Source: Rhodospirillales bacterium (lineage in GTDB: Bacteria; Pseudomonadota; Alphaproteobacteria; Micavibrionales; Micavibrionaceae). From it: DNA of 52,988 nt. Position 1 is the stretch's first letter; the number at the start of each line of letters is the position of its first letter. Below are positions 41,715 through 49,989 of the stretch, piece after piece. The notes below the pieces were generated by a model. The model was not told the origin of the DNA and did not search any database. It worked only from the letters and a program-made list of their open reading frames with translations. The stretch covers positions 1 to 52,988 of the forward strand of contig JACKIT010000008.1 in assembly GCA_020638335.1 (NCBI GenBank), read 5' to 3'. A program made the translations under genes and the position numbers.

Positions 41715-42008
41715 TTAAGCGGCTTTAGCAGCCAGCGCCTTTTCAACCGCAACCTTCACGGGGCGCAAGGCCGGGTCGAGCTTGGTTTTGGCTGTTGACG
41801 TCAGGAAGGCATCAAAGCCACCCTTGTGTTCAACGGTGCGAAGACCGGCAGAGCTGGCTTTTACTTTTACCCATTTATTCAAAATTTCGCTGTAGAGGCT
41901 TGTGTCCTGAACATTGGGGAGGAATTTGCGGCGCGTTCTGTTCAAAGCGTGAGAAACGTTGTTCCCGCTCATTACGCCTTTTCCTGTAATCATGCATTTA
42001 CGGCTCAT
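41715..42008 (-). CDS. rpmB: 50S ribosomal protein L28
   Basis: L28 is a small protein of the large ribosomal subunit. The 97 residues show RKCMITGKGVMSGNNVSHALNRTRRKFLPN, split here over the conserved core, then LRVKAS-type WVKVKASSAGLRTVEHKGGF and an Ala/Lys-rich tail, typical for alphaproteobacteria. The ribosome binding site is aaggaatcaggcc. It is followed by a strong terminator. Confidence 0.96.
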   Translation of the reverse strand: MSRKCMITGKGVMSGNNVSHALNRTRRKFLPNVQDTSLYSEILNKWVKVKASSAGLRTVEHKGGFDAFLTSTAKTKLDPALRPVKVAVEKALAAKAA

Positions 42009-42076
42009 GGCCTGATTCCTTCATCTATCGTTAATTCAGGTGCGGAAAGTAATCGAAAGCGCCCCTCTAAGTCAAG

Positions 42077-43114
42077 CTATAAAATGCCACCCCACATATA
42101 GGTCGCCAAAAGCACGGCGACAAACAGAATATGGGCCATGACATTGATATAGATGGCGCGGCGCAAATGTTTGTGATCGAGCTTGGCCGTCGCGCCCTGC
42201 GGGCCGACCCATTCTCCCTTTAACGCGCTACCCGAAAGATCCTGCACTGCACCGCCGACAGAGACATTGAGCGCCCAAGCCAGCGCCGAAACCGGGGCTC
42301 CGCCCTGCTCATAGGGGCTGCGATTTTTGTGACCGAACCAGGCCGCCAGCCCCTTATGCAATTTGGCCGTGGGGGTGAAGGTGGCGGCCAGCGTGATGAG
42401 CAACGCAGAAAGCAGCGAAGGAATCATACCTAAAAGCCGTTCGAGCGCCAGTGGTACAGCGGCAAAACCACTCCCCAGCCCATTCTTGCCAAAACGCCAG
42501 CACAGGGCAGCGAGCGTGGCATAGGTACACGCGGCCGGAAAGCCGCCGATCAGGAACCAGAGCGCCGGGGCGACCAACCCCTTGTCAAAGCTGCGGGCGC
42601 TTAGGGTAATAGCGGCGCGGGTGACGCCGTAATCATCGCCTGCGGCCAGATTGATGCGTGCTGTGCGGGCGATGGCGTAAAATGCGCCCTGCCCTACTTT
42701 ATTGTGTTCCATGGCGAAATAGAGTTTGAGCAGCGAAAACCAGATTGTTCCGGCGCTCAACAACAGGGAAAGCAACATAACTCTGGTTACACCGTAAACC
42801 GGCATTTCGCGGGATATGTTTTCGAAAGCCACCCCGATAAAGGCGGCCGGAACGATCACCAGCACAGTCAAGAAAAACCCGCGAGCCATCAGGTCGGCTT
42901 TAGAGCGGTGGGTGCGATCCAGCCGCGCGCCCAAACGCCCGAATATCAGGTCAGGGATACGCCAGAAGAACGGCCAGGCATTGCCCGCCAGCGGGCCGGT
43001 GATCATGCCAACGATGCTGCATAGCAAAAACGCCAGCAAAATGATGGGAATACGGTCTGTATCCATGAGCTGGGTGTGCCAAAAAGCGATATATTCGACG
43101 GCTGTTTTTTCCAC
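42077..43114 (-). CDS. CbiB/CobD-type adenosylcobinamide-phosphate synthase-like membrane protein
   Basis: CbiB attaches the aminopropanol arm to adenosylcobyric acid in cobalamin synthesis. This protein of about 345 residues has several membrane spans and a CbiB-like middle: LIFGRLGARLDR, DLMARGFFLTVLVIV, DDYGVTRAAITLSARSFDKGLVAPALWFLIGGFPAACTYAT-type segment and the C-terminal NRSPYEQGGAPVSALAWALN. Some canonical residues differ (SFDKG for the usual ESxxEN..DG pattern), so it may be a divergent relative. I use GTG 43114, which has aggagt 9 bases upstream. ATG 43066 and TTG 43168 are alternatives. No other cobalamin gene is near. Confidence 0.75.
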   Translation of the reverse strand: MEKTAVEYIAFWHTQLMDTDRIPIILLAFLLCSIVGMITGPLAGNAWPFFWRIPDLIFGRLGARLDRTHRSKADLMARGFFLTVLVIVPAAFIGVAFENISREMPVYGVTRVMLLSLLLSAGTIWFSLLKLYFAMEHNKVGQGAFYAIARTARINLAAGDDYGVTRAAITLSARSFDKGLVAPALWFLIGGFPAACTYATLAALCWRFGKNGLGSGFAAVPLALERLLGMIPSLLSALLITLAATFTPTAKLHKGLAAWFGHKNRSPYEQGGAPVSALAWALNVSVGGAVQDLSGSALKGEWVGPQGATAKLDHKHLRRAIYINVMAHILFVAVLLATYMWGGIL

Positions 43115-43246
43115 TGAGCGTTTACTCCTACCGCCCCAAGGTAGCACAACGGGAAGTAAAATCAGCAAAAACCTATATTTTCAGCGGCTTTTCCCACAAT
43201 TTTACTGCCGATTCTTTACCTAAATTTTACGTCTTGCTGCGAAAAT

Positions 43247-44095
43247 ATGATGATAATGGGCGATGATAAGGGACATAGCGGGCAGTTTAACGATACGGCC
43301 AATCAATGGTCAATTCATGTCATGAGCATGGAATTGGAAACCCCTGGGCCGAATGCACATCACAACTACCTGAGTTTTCGCGGTCCTGACGGGAAGGAAC
43401 AATTTGCGATTCACGGCCTTTCCATAGATAGAAAAACGGGCGATCTTGCGACATTAAGCAATCCCAATTCGACATTGCGGGTTGTAGCTTTTGAAGCAAA
43501 AAGCAATCAAGAGTTTATTGAACACCATGATATCGTCGGCGATAGCGTTTTATACGCTGGGGGACATAAAGACTTTTCCAGATATGAAGCTTTGGCGGTC
43601 GATGCCGGTCATTTTATTAATCGGCAGAATTTGAATTATACGCCGATCGATATTGGAACTCCACAGAACTCCAATTCCGTTGCATATACTCTGGTTAAAG
43701 CTATGGGCTTGGAATTCCCCGAGGACGCCGAGCGTTTATGGGCGCCAGGACATGGCCGAATTCTGCTCCCCAGAGACTGGCATTCAGAATATGAAAATCC
43801 CGCATATAATACTTCTTCGCTTCGATTTATCGTGCGTCAGGGGCTGGATTATGCACTTTATCCGCCGGATGTTGTTCGGGATGTTAAAAATATCCGCGAC
43901 CGCCGCAAGAGATGTATTTTAACTCTGGCAAGCCTTTTAAGCCCTACAGACCGCTTCATGAAGACGATGAGCCGCAGGCTGACGATGGGCCAAAAGTTTC
44001 CAGCCAGCAAAGCTCTCAGACGATTTTTATTCTTGATCGATAATACCATGATTGGGCATACATTTAAGCATCTTCTCGCTTTTGCAGTAAAATAA
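43247..44095 (+). CDS. Unknown 282-residue protein
   Basis: I do not recognise this protein. It has no signal peptide. Notable segments are NAHHNYLSFRGPDGKEQFAI, RKTGDLATLSNPNSTLRVV, and TPQNSNSVAYTLVKAMGLEF, an NSNS-type motif seen in some papain-like or amidase-type folds. The last 80 residues are very basic (NIRDRRKRCILTLAS). Several start codons are close together (43247, 43250, 43256). It is upstream of phaZ by 34 bases on the same strand. Function is left open. Confidence 0.7.
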   Translation: MMIMGDDKGHSGQFNDTANQWSIHVMSMELETPGPNAHHNYLSFRGPDGKEQFAIHGLSIDRKTGDLATLSNPNSTLRVVAFEAKSNQEFIEHHDIVGDSVLYAGGHKDFSRYEALAVDAGHFINRQNLNYTPIDIGTPQNSNSVAYTLVKAMGLEFPEDAERLWAPGHGRILLPRDWHSEYENPAYNTSSLRFIVRQGLDYALYPPDVVRDVKNIRDRRKRCILTLASLLSPTDRFMKTMSRRLTMGQKFPASKALRRFLFLIDNTMIGHTFKHLLAFAVK

Positions 44096-44129
44096 GGTAT
44101 ATTGGTATGCTATTAGGAGAATCCTTCAC

Positions 44130-45512
44130 ATGCTCTATCATCTTTACGAATTTCAACATGCGATGATGACGCCGCTGCGCTTTCAAGCGGAGTTGACGCG
44201 CAACGCATTTCAAAATCCCTGGAATCCCCTGTCATATACTCAAGCCGGACGAACGATGGCGGCTTCGGCAGAAATGATTGAGCGTTCAACCCGGCGATTT
44301 GGCCGACCTGATTTCGGCTTGCATGAAACGCAGATTGATGGACGCAAGGTTGAGGTGCTGGAAAAGACCATTGTCGAAAAACCGTTTTGCCGGTTGCTTA
44401 ATTTCCAGCGCAGAACCAAACGCCACGACCCGACCGTCCTGCTGGTTGCGCCGATGTCCGGGCATTATGCGAGCTTGCTGCGCGGAACGGTGGCGGCGCT
44501 TTTGCCTCATCACAATGTCTATATTACCGATTGGGAAGATGCGCGGCAGGTTCCGTTGACAGATGGGAAGTTCAGTCTGGACACGTACATTACGTATTTG
44601 CGTGAGTTTTTGAGCCTTTTGGGGCCACAAACCCATATTATCGGCGTGTGTCAACCGGTTGTACCGGTGCTTGCTGCCGTGTCCCTGATGGCGTCCGAGG
44701 ATGATCCAAACCAGCCGTTGTCGATGACCCTTATGGGCGGACCTATTGATACGCGTGTTTCCAAAACAGAAGTGACGGAATTGGCGGAAACACGTCCTTT
44801 GAGCTGGTTTGAGCAAAGTGTGGTTCATGATGTGCCGTTTTATTATCCTGGGGCGCATCGGCGGGTTTATCCTGGATTCCTGCAACTCGGCGGGTTTATG
44901 TCGATGAATCTGGACCGGCATGTGGGTTCATTTATGCAATTTTATCAACATCTGGTTCAAGGAGATGGCGACAACGCTGAAGCGCACCGTAAGTTTTATG
45001 ATGAATATCTTTCGGTGATGGATATTCCGGCCGAGTTTTATCTGCAAACCGTGGAAACCGTGTTTCAACGGCATCTTCTGCCGCGTGGAGCGATGAAATG
45101 GCGCGATCCGTTGACGGATCAGCTTGTGGATGTGCGCCCGCAAGATATTCGTAAAACGGCGCTGTTAACGATTGAGGGTGAATTGGACGATATTTCGGCA
45201 CGCGGACAAACCACGGCGGCGCATGAGATTTGCTATTCTATCCCTCAGCGCATGCAATATCACCGTTTTCAGCCGGAATGCGGGCATTACGGGATTTTCA
45301 ACGGGCGACGCTGGCGTAACGAGATTATGCCGCGCGTACGGCATTTTATTCGGGAATTTGATTCCGGTGTTGATCCGGTGCCGAAGAAAGACCTTGAGAA
45401 AATCCCCGATCTCAGTGCCTCGCGCTATAATCGCGACCGACATGGAATTGTGGCTGTACGCCGCTGGATTAAAGAGCACCGGGCAGAAAATTACAAAGAA
45501 ACAATCGATTAG
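44130..45512 (+). CDS. phaZ: Intracellular polyhydroxyalkanoate depolymerase
   Basis: PhaZ mobilises stored PHA granules in the cytoplasm. The 460-residue protein matches the intracellular type: N-terminal LYEFQHAMMTPLRFQAELTR, VLLVAPMSGHYASLLRGTVA, VYITDWEDARQVPL, the nucleophile Cys 174 in IIGVCQPVVPVLAAVSLM, and the C-terminal GELDDISARGQTTAAHEIC with PECGHYGIFNGRRWR. The catalytic Asp and His are in these last segments. No phaC or phaP is in the window. The ribosome binding site is ttaggaga. Confidence 0.96.
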   Translation: MLYHLYEFQHAMMTPLRFQAELTRNAFQNPWNPLSYTQAGRTMAASAEMIERSTRRFGRPDFGLHETQIDGRKVEVLEKTIVEKPFCRLLNFQRRTKRHDPTVLLVAPMSGHYASLLRGTVAALLPHHNVYITDWEDARQVPLTDGKFSLDTYITYLREFLSLLGPQTHIIGVCQPVVPVLAAVSLMASEDDPNQPLSMTLMGGPIDTRVSKTEVTELAETRPLSWFEQSVVHDVPFYYPGAHRRVYPGFLQLGGFMSMNLDRHVGSFMQFYQHLVQGDGDNAEAHRKFYDEYLSVMDIPAEFYLQTVETVFQRHLLPRGAMKWRDPLTDQLVDVRPQDIRKTALLTIEGELDDISARGQTTAAHEICYSIPQRMQYHRFQPECGHYGIFNGRRWRNEIMPRVRHFIREFDSGVDPVPKKDLEKIPDLSASRYNRDRHGIVAVRRWIKEHRAENYKETID

Positions 45513-45548
45513 ACGTAAGTCTTCATCTTCTTTTTTTAATTTTGGGGA

Positions 45549-46289
45549 TTGAATTTGAACCTGCACCTGTCTAGTATCGCCTTCATGCTTTTAAGACAGG
45601 AAACAGCGTTTCCGCCTTATGTCACGCTCAAGCGCTCCAAGCGCGCGCGGCGACTGGCGTTGCGCCTCGACCCCAAAGACCGGACCTTTCATCTGGTGGT
45701 TCCGGCAGGGATGAGCGTGAAAAAAGCCCAGCGCTTTGCGCAGGAGCATGATCACTGGATGCAGGATAAGCTGCTGGATCTTCCCGAACCTGTTCCGTTT
45801 GAAGATGGCAGTATTTTGCCGATATTGGGACAAAATCGCCGGGTTCATGTTTTTTATGATTCCACCTTAAGAACAACCTCTATTCATTTGAAATACAATG
45901 AACTTATAGTCACAACAAACAAGGAAGATCCGACGGCCAGAATTGAGCGCAGCTTAAAAAAACGGGCACGCGAGGAATTGCTGGCGCTTTCTCAGCAAAA
46001 GGCCGAAGCAATTGGCAAGCGCGTTAAAGGTGTAAGCACGCGTGATACCAAGAGCCGCTGGGGGTCTTGCAGTTCAGATGGTAATTTGTCGTATTCGTGG
46101 CGGTTGATCTTTGCGCCCTATGAAGCGCTGGATTATGTCGTTGCGCACGAAGTGGCGCACCTGAAACACATGGATCATTCCCGCGCCTTCTGGTCGCTAT
46201 GCCGCGAATTGTCCGATGATTTCCTCGAAGGCCAGTACTGGATGCAGGAAAATGGGCATGAGCTCATGCGTTTTGGGGCCTCAAGTTAG
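45549..46289 (+). CDS. YgjP-like (DUF45/SprT-type) metallopeptidase
   Basis: The protein of about 240 residues has the zinc peptidase motif VVAHEVAHLKHMDHSRAFW, with HExxH and a third His downstream, preceded by RDTKSRWGSCSSDGNLSYSW, which is diagnostic of the YgjP family. The N-terminal half is RSKRARRLALRLDPKDRTFH-like. The substrate is unknown. The start is uncertain: the frame opens with TTG 45549, and ATG 45585 is the first ATG but has no clear ribosome binding site. It may be co-transcribed with phaZ, 36 bases upstream. Confidence 0.9.
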   Translation: MNLNLHLSSIAFMLLRQETAFPPYVTLKRSKRARRLALRLDPKDRTFHLVVPAGMSVKKAQRFAQEHDHWMQDKLLDLPEPVPFEDGSILPILGQNRRVHVFYDSTLRTTSIHLKYNELIVTTNKEDPTARIERSLKKRAREELLALSQQKAEAIGKRVKGVSTRDTKSRWGSCSSDGNLSYSWRLIFAPYEALDYVVAHEVAHLKHMDHSRAFWSLCRELSDDFLEGQYWMQENGHELMRFGASS

Positions 46290-46293
46290 CACG

Positions 46294-46692
46294 CTACATA
46301 TTGCAATCTTTTGCATCCAGACGTAGACAGTTCGCAACGGCGTCGATGTATTCCCCCTCCCCGGCGACTTTCTCTTTACGATGCTTTGCTTCCGTCTCCA
46401 TTGTTAAAGCCTTAAAACGCAAGTCTCCCGCTAGATCCGGGCAATATGACCCCCATTCATTCACCACAGCCTGCTCTTGGGCAGCGAAGGCTTTAACCAA
46501 AGTCGCACAGTCTTGAACGGGCAAATCATCGCATACCACCATACGCACCGAAGACGTATCTCCCCAGTCTACGTCAGTCTGTGTGATTTCGTATTTGCCG
46601 GAGAGGTTTTCCGGTGGCTTAAAAAACCACGGATCAAACTGATTGTTTACAACTAAACAGAGGGAAAATGTTTGCGGCTTTTCTTTTGTCAT
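46294..46692 (-). CDS. Unknown 132-residue protein
   Basis: I do not recognise this protein. It is soluble and rich in acidic residues and Val, with five Cys (SLCLVVNN, VCDDLPVQDC, YCPDL, NCLRLDAKDC). The Cys pairs might form disulfides or bind metal, but no signal peptide is present. I use ATG 46692; a TTG at 46704 would add 4 residues. It converges on the YgjP-like gene with a 4-base gap. Confidence 0.65.
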   Translation of the reverse strand: MTKEKPQTFSLCLVVNNQFDPWFFKPPENLSGKYEITQTDVDWGDTSSVRMVVCDDLPVQDCATLVKAFAAQEQAVVNEWGSYCPDLAGDLRFKALTMETEAKHRKEKVAGEGEYIDAVANCLRLDAKDCNM

Positions 46693-46758
46693 ATCTGTAC
46701 TCAATATTTGTTTATGACAATCAAATACAAGTTTTGTAGCGTTTTTGTCAAATGCTGA

Positions 46759-47313
46759 TTATTCCATGAAATTCAATGCCGACTGCAAGATGACCTGTGC
46801 TGCGAGCTTGTCGATGAGGCCGGAAGGTTTTGCATTTACTTTTGTTTTTCGTTTTTGCACAAATTTATCCACAAACTCCTCCACTGAAACTGTGGATAAA
46901 CGTTCGTCCCACAGCGCAATCCAGAGCTTGCTATTGTCATCCCGAGGAGCCTGCGACGAGGGATCTCCTACAGCTATATGAGATCCCTCCGCCTGCGGTG
47001 TTCGAGATGACAGAAACGCTTCCATCTCAATTGCAAAATCGCGGGTGCTTTGCGCGCGCGGGCCTTCGGAGCCGTCCATATTGACCGGATAGCCTAGAAT
47101 AAAGCCTCCAATATCGTATTCGGCGATCACGGCTTTAAGGGATTCCATATCCTCGGTAAACTTCGTGCGCCGGATCGTTTGGAGAGGCGTAGCGAGTGTC
47201 TGGCCGGGATCAGACAGCGCCAATCCTATGGTTTTTTTGCCGACATCAAGGCCCAGCAACGCGACACCATGCGGGCGACTTTGCACCATATCTTTTAACA
47301 AACCAACGCTCAC
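46759..47313 (-). CDS. ruvX: RuvX/YqgF family putative Holliday junction resolvase, with an in-frame palindromic repeat
   Basis: YqgF has an RNase H-like fold and is linked to rRNA processing and junction resolution. The catalytic motifs are LLGLDVGKKTIGLALSD (first Asp), GGFILGYPVNMDGSEGPRAQ and LWDERLSTVSVEEFVD. About 26 residues (between EMEAFLS and SKLWIALWDERLST) are encoded by a 78 bp palindromic repeat at 46935-47012. They are absent from normal YqgF, which has about 155 residues. 78 is a multiple of three, so the frame is kept. The start is probably GTG 47313, with aagga upstream. Confidence 0.93.
   Translation of the reverse strand: MSVGLLKDMVQSRPHGVALLGLDVGKKTIGLALSDPGQTLATPLQTIRRTKFTEDMESLKAVIAEYDIGGFILGYPVNMDGSEGPRAQSTRDFAIEMEAFLSSRTPQAEGSHIAVGDPSSQAPRDDNSKLWIALWDERLSTVSVEEFVDKFVQKRKTKVNAKPSGLIDKLAAQVILQSALNFME
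46935..47012. repeat. Palindromic repeat inserted inside the ruvX reading frame
   Basis: The element is exactly 78 bp. Its ends are tgtcatcccgagg and ttcgagatgaca. Inner arms are gagggatctcc and gagatccctcc. It belongs to the same class as the intergenic tgtcat...atgaca elements. On the minus strand it is read as part of RTPQAEGSHIAVGDPSSQAP. Confidence 0.85.
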
Positions 47314-47404
47314 GACTTAAAAAATCCTTTAAAATCCTTATTGTGTCTTTGTCTTATCCTGTTTAAAACAGAAAGCGCCCAAATAAACAATACAAGGTAT
47401 AGCA

Positions 47405-47701
47405 ATGTCTATGGATGAAAAAACCATTCGTAAAGTCGCCCGGCTGGCGAATATCGAAATCGCGGATCATGATGTTGAGCGGATCGGCCATGAGCTTTCC
47501 GGCATTTTGAACTGGGTGGAGCAGCTTGGCGAGGTGGAAACCGAGAATATTGAGCCACTGGCCAATGTTGTGAATATCGAGCTGCCCTTACGCAAGGACG
47601 AGGTTACGGACGGTAACTGCGCCGAGAAAGTGCTGGCCAATGCGCCGGAAGAAACGCAAGGGTTCTTTGTGGTGCCGAAGGTTGTGGAGCAAGAAGGATA
47701 A
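47405..47701 (+). CDS. gatC: Asp/Glu-tRNA amidotransferase subunit C
   Basis: GatC is the small stabilising subunit of the GatCAB complex, which converts Glu-tRNA(Gln) and Asp-tRNA(Asn) to the cognate amides. The 98 residues show the family pattern: IRKVARLANIEIADHDVERI, LSGILNWVEQLGEVETENIE, LRKDEVTDGN and FFVVPKVVEQEG. The start ATG 47405 has caaggt upstream. It leads gatC-gatA-(Cys-rich gene)-gatB. Confidence 0.96.
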   Translation: MSMDEKTIRKVARLANIEIADHDVERIGHELSGILNWVEQLGEVETENIEPLANVVNIELPLRKDEVTDGNCAEKVLANAPEETQGFFVVPKVVEQEG

Positions 47702-47714
47702 TTGATTATTAGAT

Positions 47715-47737
47715 GATTGGAATGTTGGAATATTAGA
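47715..47737. repeat. Half copy of the attggaatgtt repeat upstream of gatA
   Basis: The sequence gattggaatgttggaatatt directly precedes the gatA start codon. It matches the left arm of the inverted repeat at 10806-10919 in nearly all positions. No matching inverted arm is seen nearby. Confidence 0.7.
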
Positions 47738-49222
47738 ATGGATAAACTCACACATCTCACAATTGAAGACGCCTTAGCCGGCCTGAAGAACAAAGATTTT
47801 ACTGCTACGGAGCTGACGCAAGCGCATATTGACGCGATGGAGGCCAATCGCGATCTGAATGCCTTTATCGTCGAAACGCCGGAGATTGCTCTGAGACAAG
47901 CGGCGGAAAGCGACAAGCGTTATGCGGCCGGTGAGGCCAGGCCTTTGGATGGTATTCCGTTTGCTAACAAGGATTTGTTCTGCACCGAAGGGGTGCAAAC
48001 GACTGCGGCGAGTAAAATTCTCGAAGGGTTTGTGCCTCGCTATGAATCCACAGTTTCGGCCAAGTTGTTTGCCGATGGCGCGGTGATGCTGGGCAAGGCT
48101 AACCTCGACCAGTTCGCGATGGGCTCTTCCAACACGACCAGCGCTTTTGGCAATGTTATCAGTCCATGGAAGGCAACCGATGGTAAAGATCTTGTGCCGG
48201 GCGGCTCGTCAGGCGGCTCTGCGGCGGCAGTGGCGGCGCGCATGGCGATGGGCGCGACGGCGACAGATACGGGCGGATCTATTCGCCAGCCCGCGTCTTT
48301 TTGCGGTATTGTCGGGATCAAGCCGACTTATGGGCGCTGCTCACGTTGGGGGGTGGTAGCATTTGCTTCCTCACTGGATACACCGGGGCCCCTCGCCCGC
48401 ACGGTTAAAGACAATGCATTGCTGCTCGCCTCTATGGCCGGGCATGATCCGAAAGACAGCACCTCGGCCAATCGTGATGTGCCGGACTTTGTCAGTGCTA
48501 TCACAGGCGATATTAAGGGCTTAAAAATTGGTATTCCGAAGGAATTCAAGCTTGATGGCATGCCAGCCGAGATTGAGAAGCTTTGGGAACAAGGGATGGC
48601 ATGGCTGAAAGAGGCTGGTGCCGAGATGGTTGAAATCTCCCTGCCCCATACGAAATATGCACTACCGACTTACTATATCATTGCCCCGGCTGAAGCTTCA
48701 TCGAATCTGGCGCGTTATGATGGCGTACGGTACGGCCATCGTTCAACTGAGAGTAAAACGCTGGATGACATGTATAAGAAAACCCGCGCTGAAGGATTTG
48801 GCGATGAGGTTAAACGCCGAATTATGATTGGCGCCTATGTGCTATCCGCTGGGTATTACGACGCATATTACATCAAGGCGCAGAAGGTCCGCCGTCTGAT
48901 CTTGCAAGATTTTGAGAAGGCCTATGAAACAGTTGATGCTATTTTGACGCCGACCGCGCCGTCGGGAGCATTTGCGATTGGCGAGAATGAGGACGATCCG
49001 ATTAAGATGTATCTTAACGATGTGTTCACGGTTACAGCTAATCTGGCCGGTATTCCGGCGATGTCTGTGCCTGCGGGGCTGGATGCCAACGGCCTGCCGC
49101 TTGGTTTACAGATTTTGGGACGTGCATGGGATGAGGAAACCGTGTTTAAAGTTGGTGGCGTGGTCGAGACGGCCGCGCAGTTTAGCGCTATTCCTCAAGC
49201 AATAATGAAGAAAGCCGCTTAG
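47738..49222 (+). CDS. gatA: Asp/Glu-tRNA amidotransferase subunit A
   Basis: GatA is the amidase that frees ammonia from glutamine for GatB. The protein has about 494 residues and carries the Ser-cisSer-Lys triad of the amidase signature family: Lys in IPFANKDLFCTEG, and Ser residues in VPGGSSGGSAAAVAAR and TDTGGSIRQPASFCG. I start it at ATG 47738 (MDKLTHLTIEDAL), which matches orthologues. The longer frame from 47717 is encoded by a repeat. The ribosome binding site is weak and overlaps that repeat. Confidence 0.97.
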   Translation: MDKLTHLTIEDALAGLKNKDFTATELTQAHIDAMEANRDLNAFIVETPEIALRQAAESDKRYAAGEARPLDGIPFANKDLFCTEGVQTTAASKILEGFVPRYESTVSAKLFADGAVMLGKANLDQFAMGSSNTTSAFGNVISPWKATDGKDLVPGGSSGGSAAAVAARMAMGATATDTGGSIRQPASFCGIVGIKPTYGRCSRWGVVAFASSLDTPGPLARTVKDNALLLASMAGHDPKDSTSANRDVPDFVSAITGDIKGLKIGIPKEFKLDGMPAEIEKLWEQGMAWLKEAGAEMVEISLPHTKYALPTYYIIAPAEASSNLARYDGVRYGHRSTESKTLDDMYKKTRAEGFGDEVKRRIMIGAYVLSAGYYDAYYIKAQKVRRLILQDFEKAYETVDAILTPTAPSGAFAIGENEDDPIKMYLNDVFTVTANLAGIPAMSVPAGLDANGLPLGLQILGRAWDEETVFKVGGVVETAAQFSAIPQAIMKKAA

Positions 49223-49239
49223 AGCAGGATTACAGGATC

Positions 49240-49953
49240 ATGGCTCATATCAAAATTATAAAGATTGTCTTTTTGAGCATTGCGCTTATGGCTTGGGGCG
49301 TAGAATCGGCCATGGCTGCTGATCTTTTTGTTAAACCAAAATCCAAACAGCCGGTGCAAGAAAAGCCTGCAGACCCCATCTTACCTGAGAAAGGTCAGAA
49401 CGATGCTCTTCTAAAACTATTGGATAAAGCGCCGCCCGTTCAGGCTCCGGAAGCTATCCCTCAAACAATTAATGAATTTGCCAATGCGTATTACAAAAAC
49501 TGTATGAGCAAACAACACCCTGTTCTCAATGGTGAAAATCTCCAGACGCTTTGTGCATGTACGGCAGCCAAGATTCCTGGGGTCATGAGCGTTGAGGATA
49601 TGCGCGCAATGCAAAATGACGACGATAAGGGGAGATTGCAGCGATCGCGCATGCTCTTGTTTGTCTATACACCTTGTATTGAATATCCGACGCGCGCCTT
49701 GATTATAAACCAATGTCTTAATGCTCCGGATGTTCAAAATACCATAAAAAATTATCAGCGCGTTTGTACGTGTCTGGGCGATGGCATAGCGCAGTTCATG
49801 CGAGAAAAGGCCCCTAAATATGTTGAGGTTGCTCTCAACAGAAACCCTGACACACTTGATCCGTTAGGGATGCTCATGAAGAGCAAGGCTTATGAACAGG
49901 AAAGCCGGTATTATCTTCAACGCTGCATTCAAAAACATGTTTACGGTCAATAA
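49240..49953 (+). CDS. Secreted Cys-rich protein of unknown function between gatA and gatB
   Basis: The 237-residue protein has a signal peptide (IVFLSIALMAWGVESAMA, likely cut after AMA), then a Pro/Lys-rich linker and a domain with eight cysteines, two of them in LCACTAAKIP and two in VCTCLGDGIAQF. Such paired Cys spacing suggests disulfides in the periplasm. I recognise no family. It sits 17 bases after gatA and 36 before gatB on the same strand, so it is probably co-transcribed with the amidotransferase though functionally unrelated. Confidence 0.75.
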   Translation: MAHIKIIKIVFLSIALMAWGVESAMAADLFVKPKSKQPVQEKPADPILPEKGQNDALLKLLDKAPPVQAPEAIPQTINEFANAYYKNCMSKQHPVLNGENLQTLCACTAAKIPGVMSVEDMRAMQNDDDKGRLQRSRMLLFVYTPCIEYPTRALIINQCLNAPDVQNTIKNYQRVCTCLGDGIAQFMREKAPKYVEVALNRNPDTLDPLGMLMKSKAYEQESRYYLQRCIQKHVYGQ

Positions 49954-49989
49954 AAGATTTACACCGGCATTTCAAACAGGACAGAAACG

